The notes beneath the pieces are model-generated. The model saw only the letters and a program-made list of their open reading frames with translations. It had not been told where the DNA came from and ran no database searches. Of a stretch of DNA of 64,000 bases, positions 50,300 to 61,100 are shown piece by piece (positions within the stretch are counted from its first letter, which is position 1; each line of letters starts with the position of its first letter). Origin of the DNA: Lunularia cruciata (Eukaryota > Streptophyta > Marchantiopsida > Lunulariales > Lunulariaceae); assembly GCA_948567375.1 (NCBI GenBank), contig OX419761.1, forward strand, positions 15,600,243 through 15,664,242. Reading direction: 5' to 3'. A program made the position numbers and the translations under genes.

Positions 50300-51185
50300 A
50301 TAGGGCTGAACTACACACGATATCCAGCAATCCGGTCGAGGCTCTTCACTACCAGATTCTGTTTATAAACTTCTTAATATTAACTGAGAGAGTACTTCTC
50401 TCTCGCGATAAAAAGGAGTTGTGAAACAAGGAGATAAACATTAACTATTGAATCATGATTCCCTGGAAATCTACAAATATATAACATCCACACAAGTAAA
50501 AAGCACCATCATATTCATGTGACATCTCTCATATAGACTCTATTGGGGCTTAGCCCCACTTTACCTTTTTCATCTTTCCCTTGTGAGGGCTTGATGGGGG
50601 TCTTCCCATCCTTTATTTTTCTTTCCCTACGCGGTCGTCCTTCATATATTCATGTTGTGAGAAGTGAGTGGGTTCCCGCACGGCTTTGACCCTTTTTCCT
50701 CTCCCTTTTCGTCACAAGAGAACAACATCGTGAAATTTAAAGCCGCCACCGAACTGCTGTCCAAAACGTTCTCATTGAATTCGGTGTCCTTCGAATATAG
50801 CAGGGGTTGAAAACATATCAACCTTAGAGGCTTTTACACGCTTACTTTTTGTGACATGTTGAAGATCAACCGAGTACAAGGACAAGACTCTTTGAATCCA
50901 AACTTCTAGTAACTTAAAAAAAGTTCAATCACTTCAAATGAATAGACAAGTGACACTTCACAACTAGTGATATCTAAATTTAAAATAAAATGATTCCCTA
51001 ACCATCTTTATAGATAGGTTTTCTCCTAAGAAGTGATAAAGCCTATGTACAGTGGGGCTACCTACCATTCTAAGTTCGAGGAACAGACACACAGAAAAGA
51101 GAAGCAAACGTAATCACAGACAAAGCTACAGTTTTGTAGCTCAGGGCTACAAACAGTGACTGCCCAACAACCTCCGAAGACTAGT
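50300..51185. repeat. dispersed HNL-upstream repeat, unit R4
   Basis: This is the third copy of the R2/R3 unit, interrupted near 50535-50640 by the left arm of the candidate inverted-repeat element. It resumes with 'catgttgtgagaagtgagtg' and ends 'ccgaagactagtggtgtcac'. Confidence 0.7.
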
Positions 51186-51857
51186 GGTGTCACTTGCTTT
51201 TGAAGACTTTTTATGCAGGAGAGCGCACACGCGAAGCGGTGCTCTTCTCCTCAGCCGGCAATGCCTTCCGCGCAATAGGAAATTTCGTGGTGTGAACACG
51301 GAAAGAACTTGGAAAGTTATTTACCGTTGGGGCTCAATTCCCCCCCTGAAGTTTTATTCTTGTTGGCTTGACGTGGTGTTCTCACCCTTCTTATTAGATC
51401 CCAGTCTTAACAGGTTGTATATGGACTATCATTGATGGAAGGTCCTCCAGGCGTTACGCTGATCGAATCTTCTTCCGCGAGGGGTCAGCGGACATACCTT
51501 TAACGATGTTATTGTTTGATTAATTACATTCAAATATGCATCTCAGAATCAAAGTCCAACGTGAACCATCTGCATTGTTTTTTGATACAGGAAAATCCAA
51601 ACAAGTACATCCGGAATGCTCCCATGTTCTCAGTTCAACAATGAAGACATCTAATATTCATAAGATGAAATGGGTGTCCTCATGACTTACTAGGAAAGTT
51701 CACATTCATCTCTATCAAATCTCATCGTCATATAAGTATATTTATATTCAATAAGAAAAAGGGTGATAGTGTAGAAAACGAGAAGGACGAGAAGACCCCA
51801 TCAAACCATACAAAGGAGAGACGAAAAAGGAAAATGAGACTAAACCCCAATAGAGTC
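50536..51857. mobile_element. candidate nonautonomous element with about 95-bp terminal inverted repeats
   Basis: The left end 50536-50640 starts GACTCTATTGGGG and contains 'gagggcttgatgggggtctt'. The right end 51764-51857 is its imperfect reverse complement and ends CCCCAATAGAGTC. The outer flanks both show TATA, which may be a 4-bp target duplication or part of the palindrome. No transposase is encoded. The interior includes R4 sequence, so the two arms could instead be independent copies of a dispersed module in opposite orientation. Confidence 0.5.
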
Positions 51858-53880
51858 TATACAAGACTTGATACGAGAAATCCGCCTTGCCACACCTAAG
51901 ACATGTGGACTATCCCATGCATGCGGTTTACAAACAACTAGAGTATCGAAAAAACATAACCTAATGTGATTGTTCTCTTATTGATTACCCAGCGATTATC
52001 TTTTGTAGAACAATAGATACACATTATCTAAAATATATTGCAAGATATGAAAATGAAAATTATACTCTATAGCATCTAACATGATAAGTTTCACACCTTC
52101 TCATAATAATAAATAGAATGTCGTGTCCATAGTTCCATATATCTCCAAGATTAGAGAAACAAAGAGATGATCTCACTGTGTACCTTTATACCTGGAGACC
52201 TTGCTAACTTTTATATTATTTAATTTATATTTAATTATGTCTCTACTAACAGATCCAAGTTCTAGTCAAGTATTTCGGTCACCGTGTTCACAATAAGACA
52301 AGAGTCAAGAGGAGAACTCTCCCCACCGGAATACCGACGTCTACGTTCCTAAGGTTCCCACGTGTAGGTTTTATGGTGACTACCCATTGATTTGTTATAT
52401 CCAATGTAATTCGAAGAACCGCATAGCATAGATTGGTAAGACATCCCTCGAGTTAATCGCTGAAATTCCGACCTTGAGATTGAGAGGTCACGTTACGTTG
52501 AACAAAGTGACCCACGAAGGGTTCTTTAAAACATTACAATATACTGCAAAAGTACAGTGAAGAGTGGGAAACCTCGTCACTGAAGGCGGGCAATCTTGAG
52601 AAGGTGGAGAAGATATGACTGCTGATACGAAATCCTGGGGAAACTAGGCAGTAATAAACTTTCGTAAAAAGGTAGACACGACAATCCGTATTGACATCCA
52701 ATTGCTCCAACTCTTCAGAAGTACCATGTAAAATTGTATATTTTAGCTCTGGGCATTCTCGTCGGAATTGGAATTACAATTTCAAGGGCGGCTCCATTTC
52801 GCCTCCTTGGAGATTGAATTGAGTATTCTAATTTTTAAAAAGTTGTTATATGTTATTACTTTTCTAGACAACGTATTTGAACATTTTTAGTTCTTCTTGT
52901 GACCTGGTTCAAGGTGTTTGATGGCACCGTTCCAAATTTGAAAGAGAGATACTCATAATATGTCGCTTTTGCTTTTTATACTTATTCTTATATAAGATTG
53001 GTGCTGTGTTTTCATAGATCATATGTGTTTTATAACATATGGATTTGGAAAAGTTCAGTTTAATTGACGTGGAACCGAGCTAGGACGCCTACCTCCACGG
53101 AACTATTTTCATTCTTTGCTTTTTAGCTCAATCTCTAGCCTTTAAGTAGCGACTTGTATATAAATTTTGAAGCATTCTATAACTGTCCTTTATATAAACG
53201 GAATGATGATCCAATTCTTAAACTTTCATAAAAGTAGGTAACATTATCTCTTTATCATATCAAGCTGTGATGATATTAGCTCAAAATTAGTTAAAGCAAC
53301 GTTGATAATCTTGTTCACACATATCTCAGAGGTGACGTATATTTTCATACATACTCTGAAGTAATGTGGGCATGTCTTATAAATTTTATTTCTTATTCCA
53401 AAACTTTCAACTTTGTAATGCAGATCCGATATTCATCCGCTATATGATGTTTGTATACCGTCATTGTAATTGTAATTGTAAGCATCGCCATATTGCAGAA
53501 AGCCTGTGGTACTTACACCTATTAACAATTACATCTCTATATTTGCGTATGAGATCACACAACCTCCATCATGATAGCCCAGTCCAGTTTATATAGGTAT
53601 TCATTCAGTATATTCAAATTCTCTGCATGAAGGTGAGTTGAGATGGAAAGCAATGGTCTCCTGGACACAAAAAGTCGTTGATATAGTGTTCGTCTTTAAG
53701 TCTAGAAACTGGTCTTTAAACACAACATACTCGTTAATGTCTTTGGTAATTGAAGAGCAATCACAAAGAGATCTAGAGCTCCGACACATCTCTCACATTA
53801 CACAAGGGTGTTCAAATACCTTCTAATTGATACATACGCAGATACAATAAATAATCAATTATATCAATTCAATGAAAAGT
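51858..53880. other. AT-rich intergenic DNA, nothing recognised
   Basis: A less AT-rich patch (52250-52650) stands out but has no open frame or known RNA pattern that I can identify. The open frames at 53366-53596 and 53638-53826 have no domain signature and no copies elsewhere in the window. Confidence 0.45.
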
Positions 53881-54030
53881 TGATTCATATTTTGCGAGAG
53901 GGCGACCGCGTAGAAAACTCGAAGGATGGGAAGACTCCATCCAGCCCGTACAAGGGTTAGACAAAATAGATAAAATAGGGTTGAATAAAATAGGCAAAAA
54001 TAGGTAAAAAACCCCAATATTCATATCACC
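53881..54030 (-). repeat. dispersed module, inverted copy
   Basis: On the minus strand it reads AATATTGGGG..., CTTGTACGGGCTGGATGGAG, TCTTCCCATCC and GCGGTCGCCC. This matches the modules at 50536-50640 (plus), 51764-51857 (minus) and, in part, 11310-11390 and 42475-42550 (plus). Confidence 0.65.
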
Positions 54031-55101
54031 AACACGTTTATCCACATTTAAGAACTTCTATTGAGAACCACCACACCGTAACTGAATTCTCGCCACATAC
54101 GTATGTAAGGTATTGTGTGGACATTTAATATAAAAGAGTATGTCTAATTGTACTGCTCTGTCAAAAGGAATTTAGTGCGATTTCACACGGAAAATGGTAA
54201 GAAATTGTGCTACAGAAAGACCTTCTCCCGAAGACTTCTGCACTCATTTCCATACTGTACACGCTTTCACCGACTCTGCGATGACTTTTTTGACCAAGAA
54301 AGTACACCGGCAGGGTATCGAAGGAAAACTGATCGCCATTTCGGTATGGTGTTGTATAACTTCTGGTTCTACCAAATGAGAGAAGCTGGAGATATTGCAT
54401 TTTCTGCAAGTCTTATGGCCATGAACGAGTAAGTACTGCAACTGATAGTTCTGGATTTGAGCTTGGAAGGAACTCGCTCGCAGAGCTACCTATGTTGAGA
54501 ATTCTTCCTGAGAGAATACTGGACGAACTCGCAACTCCTCACAGTGTCGCTTGAGAGCATATTTCACTCGAAACGCTGCAAGACAGTGCTATTGACAGAA
54601 ATATCGAAGTGAGAGTTATCTTCCTCGATGGACCTGAGAAGAGGGCAAGGCAAGTCCACACTCCTTACCAGCATCTGCTCGTACAGACATTTTTGAGTTT
54701 GTTTCCGATCTGTTGAGTGGAAGTTTTTGCATTGCTCGGGTTCAGTTCGGGTTCGTTCCTCATGTTTGAGGAAAACCTGTGCTCAAACGTCAGTCAGTCA
54801 AACTTTTCTTTCTGCTTGAGACTAGCATTGAGACTGGTATAGTACGACAGCTTTACATTTCATGAAATTGACAACACATGTCAAAACATTGTATTTGTAT
54901 AGTAGCCTCGGAAAGGCAAAACTCCTACACGTCATTATGCTTTGCGATGAAACAGAAAGAGGGATTGAATGTATGGAAACCACAGAAAAAAAGGAAATGA
55001 TAGTAGTTTTTCATGTCTTGTGTCATCAGCTATTATACGTGGTTGCTGCATCCACATTTGATCTATTCCGGGGCGACAATCCACAGCATCCATACGTGAC
55101 T
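54031..55101 (+). promoter_or_regulatory. conserved upstream block of HNL-C (probable promoter and 5' leader)
   Basis: Positions 54280-55101 align with 12040-12833. Near 54345-54432 the plus strand reads YNFWFYQMREAGDIAF, then SLMAMNE followed by GTAAGT. The same reading with few changes occurs upstream of HNL-A. An in-phase open frame starts at 54862 and runs into the HNL-C ATG. I therefore cannot exclude an N-terminal extension of about 80 residues, although the ATGGCG context at 55102 is the better start. Confidence 0.45.
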
Positions 55102-58100
55102 ATGGCGGCTTCCAGTTCTGGGTCTGGTTCAGTTTGTGGTAGCTATCAGCAGGTATTGCTCTAATCCATGATTGCTTCGCTGCTCAATTCTTTATACATT
55201 AACTGTAAAAGCATTTGCAGGGGTTCATGGGTCCAATTACGTTTTGTAGTATCGAATAAGAACCCTCATTGTTGGAACTTGCAGGTGAGTGATGCTATTT
55301 ACGAAATTCACAGACCGGTATCTGGAGAGATCACTATGGAAGTGATATTCTTTCACGGTTATGCGTGGAACGATTGCGAAGAGGCACACATCCAAACTTG
55401 GATGCTGAGAGACAACTCAGCGTGTTGGCTCGGCACTTTGCTTGTCCAACAGTTCCCTCAAGCTCGTGTACTCTCAGTCTCTTACGATTCGAGTCTGAAA
55501 GTTTCTCCTTCACACGGAAGAATGGATATGCATCTTACAGGCGAGTATCTTGCTCAATCTCTGATCCATTGTAGAAACATTGGCCAGCACTGGCCGGTTG
55601 TTCTGGTCGGTCACTGTGTAGGTGGGCTGGTCATGAAAGAGGTCTGTCTACACATGCAACGTCAAAGTGCAAGCACAAAGTCTGGAATCCGCGAGTATTC
55701 CAATTTTTTGAGAAATTTGAGAGGATTGTTCTTCTACGGGACACCTCAACAAGGATCCAGGATGTGCTTGTGGGGTTCATCAAAGTCTAGAAATCCCTTA
55801 CGGGAATATATGGAACTCCTAAGTACGGAGAGTGCTAGAATCAACGCAGAATTTGCAAAGTCGCGGATCCAATACGGTTGGAAGACGTGTGGTGTTATGG
55901 AAACGGATGAAACTCAAGTGCGAAGTCTCTCCATCATACGAAACCTGCGGAAGGTAATTCTTGTAATTTTGCCTTTTGGTCATTCTTGTATTGTATATCA
56001 CAACACTAGTTTTAGTATTTTTACCATTACTCTGTATCTAAACAGAAGTTTTCGTATCATAGTGGGCTTCGGCACAGTTCTTCAGTAGAGCTTTACTGCC
56101 AAGAGTTTTAGTGATTTAGATGGTCTATGATTTTCATCTGTCTGTAGGTATGGGAATGGGTATCGGGATACTCTCCTCGCGATTCTTTCCAGTTGGTTGA
56201 AGAAGCATCTGCCCGACCTGACATGGACGACTTCTGTGCAATTCGTGGAGTAGACCATTTTACTATCTGCAAGCCAGTGGACAAGACCTCAGATAGTTTT
56301 CAGCATTTGGTCCATTTCTTGCAAACTATCTGTCTCGAGGAGGTATGGTCTAAAATAAGAAAACCAGTAACTTTCAAGTCAATCCCAATTTCGTCGGTTT
56401 TCTAAGATGACCTTGGTGTTTTGTCTCCTTGAGGAATTGCGGTTCTTTGCTGATTCTTGTTTCTTCTTTCCGTCAACCAGGAGTCAAGAAAAGTAGGATT
56501 AGAGAACCATCTTGGACTTCCTGACTGGATAATCGAGTTCGGAGATCGTATCAGCGAATTCATGGAAGCGCTCAAATTGTCAGAGGAAGGATCGAAGCAG
56601 ATACTGCTGGTGGGAATGAGTGGTTTAGGCAAATCGACACTTGCGAAACAAGTTCTGATGAAAATCCAAAGCCAATTTGACTATGTCTGTTTTGTTGAAA
56701 TTCTTCAACAAAATCTTAGTAGGAAAGATTTTTGGAAACTGGTTGTTGGGAACTTGTACGAAGGCAACGGGAAGCAAGTCAGCGTTGAGCTCCAGGATGA
56801 GTGGGGCACATTGAAACTATTACAGGGAAAGAAAGTTCTAATGATGTTGGATGATTGTGATGATGCAACCGATATGACGAATCACTTGAAAGGACTCTCT
56901 TACGGAGAAGGTAGTCGTTTGATAGTAATCTCTCGGATTCAAAAGGATAGAAGTGGTTTCGTCAAACATGTTCTCCCGTTCCTGTCACATGACCATGCGC
57001 TGACACTATTCAAAGCCCGTGTGCAAGGTTCCACCTTAAAAGCAATATCCAAGGAGTCGGTGGAACAGATTGTGAAGACGTGCGAAGGGCTACCTTTGAC
57101 TTTAGGTGTGATTGGTGCATACTTACGTGGACGGAACGATGAGAAGATTTGGGAGAGCACTCTCGGTAGGTTGCGTGAAGCAGGATGCATAGATGGAAGT
57201 AAACAGGACAGGTTGTGGGGAAAACTCAGAGTGAGTTTTGACAGCTTAGGAGATGAAGAGAAAGCCATATTTCTGGACTTGGCTTCATTTGACATGGTGC
57301 ATCGCCACTATGATTTGACTGTGTTTGAATCTGCGTGGAAAGCGAGTGGCTGGGGAACGTCAATATATTCAAGTTTGACCAATTTAGTGGAGAGGTCTTT
57401 CATTCAGATCCGGATTGTCAAACAGCAATATCCATACCCCGTAGCTTACATACATCGACAAATGAGGGATATGGGAAAGCGGATCTCGAGACCGCCACAG
57501 GAAAATACAGAGTCATGGAGAGGAGTTTGGCAACCAAGCGATGTGCAGGACATTCTGACCATATACAAGGTAAGGGGATCGTTGAACCATACTTCTTCGG
57601 AGCCACAAAGTCACGGGCACATTCATGGTTGGAAGACTACATTCGAAATCATGCCTTGATACTTTCTTCTGTACGAGAAATGTCCATGTGGATTACTCAT
57701 TTCTTGTAATTGTGCAGGGTACAGCTACCAACGGTGAACTCCAAGTACTATCCATGGGCAGATCAGATTCTGTGGGTGTGAATCTGGGGATAGCATCGGA
57801 ATTGCGCAGGAAGAATTCTTCTTGTTTTGACGGGCGTTTATTTAATCTACGAAGTTTACGTCTATTGAGAATGAGTGATCTGAACCTGATAGACTCGCAT
57901 CAAGCATTGCGGTTCCCTTGGCGGCTCAGCATGCTCCACATGAACAATTGTTCCAGAGGAGAGGGGAAAGATAGCTGGTTAGCGGAAGCGTGTTGGCCCA
58001 TCCGAGAGGAGGACGTCGGGAACCTTCCTCGACTTGCTGTTCTCATCTTTGATCATTGTTGCTCGGTCACTTTGCCAAGCAACATTCAGGAATGGAATCA

Positions 58101-61100
58101 TCTCAAGGTTATCATGATTCATGCCACGGACTTGACAAGATTACCGCGGAATTTCGGTCATCTTCCATGTTTGGAGCGATTGGACCTTCAAGATGTACAG
58201 ATAGCAGAGCTTCCACTTTCAATTTTGGAGTTGGCATCGTTGCGAGACCTCAGGTTAGTGGACTGCTTGAATTTCAAAAGTTGGCCCCAAAAGTCAATAC
58301 ACGCTTCAAATCAACTAAATTCTCTCACAACACTTCACCTGGAAAACCTTCCTGCTCTATCAGAGTTGCCCGATGGCTTTGGAGCTTTCGAATCTCTCAC
58401 AAAATTAACCATGGTAAACCTTCCCGCATTGAGAAAGTTACCGGACAGCTTCGGGGCTATGTCTTCTCTCCAAACATTGATGTTAAAGAAATGTAATGTT
58501 CTGAGGAGACTGCCTGATCGATTTGGTGACCTCCGACGGTTGGAAACCCTAGATATAGGTTCGTGTCCGAGTTTGGAGAGCCTAGGGGAGTCGTTCGGCG
58601 GTCTGCATGCCCTCAAGAATTTGTCGTTACGTTACCTTGATGCTTTGGAAATGCTGCCTCACACGATTGGGCAATTGGCATCCCTTGAGAGGTTTTCTTT
58701 AATGTCGTGTGGTAAACTAACGATGTTGCAGGAGAGTTTTGGTGAGCTCGAATTATTGCGGGAAATACTTGTATATAATTGCTGTTCTTTGAAATACTTG
58801 TGGGAAGACCCTAAACTGGGGGAATATGCATCCTCCGGCGAACCGGGAAATACGCTTATCAATCTGCAGAGATTAACAGTAGGGATGTGTCCTAGGTTTC
58901 AAGCTTTACCACAATCGTTTGGACAACTTCCATGTCTGGATTATTTGGAATTAGGGGGATGTGAAACCCTTAAATGGTCACCTTCGTTGTTAAGGCAACT
59001 CACACGACTGAAACATTTAAGAATTGGAGGTGCGGTTGTTCCTGAAGATACTAAATGGAAACATGGGCAGACAGAGAACCCCGAACCACAAAGGATCGGG
59101 GATGACGACGAGTCCCAAGGCGGAACGGATTTATTTCCTGCAAACCTTGGAGGGGTAAGTGGTTCGACCTTTGAGTTTCCCGGAGATCTTACTTCTTTGG
59201 AATATTTAGAGATAGAGGATTATAGCTCCGTGGGGAAACTCCCGGAATGTCTAAGTCGACTAATGGTTCTGCGGACGCTGATCGTGCGCAAATGTATAAA
59301 TATTCCCGAGTCTATAGGACTGCTGAAAGCTTTAACAGAATTATCTGTAGAAGGGACTTTTACGAGGCTACCGACAGGAATGGGGAACTTGAAATCCCTC
59401 GAGTCCTTAACCTTGACAGGTGGACGCTTTAAGGAGCTTCCTGTTTCCTTGGGACAGCTAGCGGCACTCCGGACATTTGTATTACGACAATGTGATTACC
59501 TGACTCATCTGCCTGACTCCTTGGGCCAACTCACTAGTCTGCGAGATCTGGTAATTAGCAATTGTAAGTCTCTCGAAAAGTTACCCGAGTCGCTGGGTAA
59601 ACTCGCATCTCTTGATACGTTGCTTATCGAAGGATGTGTTTCTCTCAAGACTATACCCCACTCGCTTGGACAATTAACATCGTTAGCACGATTGATAATC
59701 GACGGTTGCGTATCCCTCGTCAATGACCAGGCTAACACCAATTCTCGAGGACAGCTCAAGTCCCTTCAGTACTTAACCATAAAAGGTTGTGTGTCACTTC
59801 ATAGCTTACCTGAATTTCTTTTCGATCTTATACCTCTACGAGACTTAGTGATAGAAGGATGTATGTTTCCTGATATAATACCGGGTTCCCTAGGACAGCT
59901 TATAAATTTAGAACAGTTAGTTATAAAGAGATCTTTATCCAATAATCTTGTGGTTGACCCTTTGCAGTATTCGTCTTTTGAAACATTAATTATTGAAGAT
60001 TGTGTTTCTGTCAATATTTTACCAGATTCCATAGGACAGCTCTCATTTCTAAAAAGACTAGCGATCAAAGGGTGTGTGTCTATAGGAGATTTTCCTGACC
60101 TTTTACAGGTAACATCTCTTAAATATTTACGGATAGAGGGGTGTCCATCCCTCGTCGTTCTACCCCGCTCCATAGGACAACTCGCTTCTCTGGAAGAATT
60201 TACCATAAAAGAGTGTGCATCTCTTGTAACCATTCCTGACCCTCTCCACCTCGTATCACTTCAAGTTTTAGTCATAGAGGGTTGTACCTCTCTCCGGGCC
60301 ATCCCTGACTCGCTGGGACAACTCGCATCTCTGGGATGGTTGACCATAAAAGAGTGCGCATCTCTCATTTCCATCCCTGACCCTCTCCACCTCGTATCTC
60401 TTCAACGTTTAGTCATAGAGGGTTGCACTTCTCTACAGACCATCCCTGACTCGCTGGGACAACTCGCATCTCTGAGACAGTTGACCATAAAAGAGTGCGC
60501 ATCTCTCATTTCCATCCCTGACTCGCTGGGACAACTCAAATCCTTAACAGATTTGACCCTAGAAGGTTGTACAACCATCAGTAGTTTGCCAGATTCTCTA
60601 GGGGAACTTGCATCTCTAGAAGTTTTGAACACAGACGGATGCATATCCCTCAAGGACCTACCAAGGAGCATGGGACAGTTGAGATTGCTTGAGAAATTGT
60701 CTTTGTCTGGATGCTTCGAAGATCTCCCCGAATGGTTGGGGCAATTTGTGGCACTTTATTATTTGCAGGTACGGCATTGTCCCCGATTGAAATATTTACC
60801 TGAGTCCCTGGGGCAACTCACCGCGCTGAGATATCTCCAAATAGTCAAATGTGAGGCCCTTGAGAACCTGCCTGATTCTTTAGGGCAACTTGCATCTCTA
60901 AGAGTTTTGAACACAATGGGATGCACATCTATCAAGAACCTACCATCAAGCATGGGACAGTTGAGATTGCTTGAGACATTGACCTTATCGGGATGCTTTG
61001 AGGATCTCGAAATAGTGGAATGTAAGGCCCTTGAGAACCTACCTGATTCTTTAGGGCAACTCACATCTCTCAAGTGGCTTTCCGTAAAGGAGAGTGTCTC

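Noticed and set aside
52250-52650. Organellar or group II intron-like insert
   Set aside because: The patch looks compositionally different, but I could not identify a domain V helix, boundary motifs or a maturase, so it is unsupported.
55168-55284. Upstream ATG at 55168 as the start of the hydrolase exon
   Set aside because: It lies within the intron. The conserved acceptor at 55281-55284 and the matching first exon at 55102-55152 explain the frame better.
60402-60671. Minus-strand open frames across the HNL LRR exons (also near 18358-18615, 59799-60233 and 61371-61670)
   Set aside because: They are antisense readings of the repetitive LRR codons, rich in SCPxESG, and arise automatically from the LPDSLGQ repeat on the plus strand.
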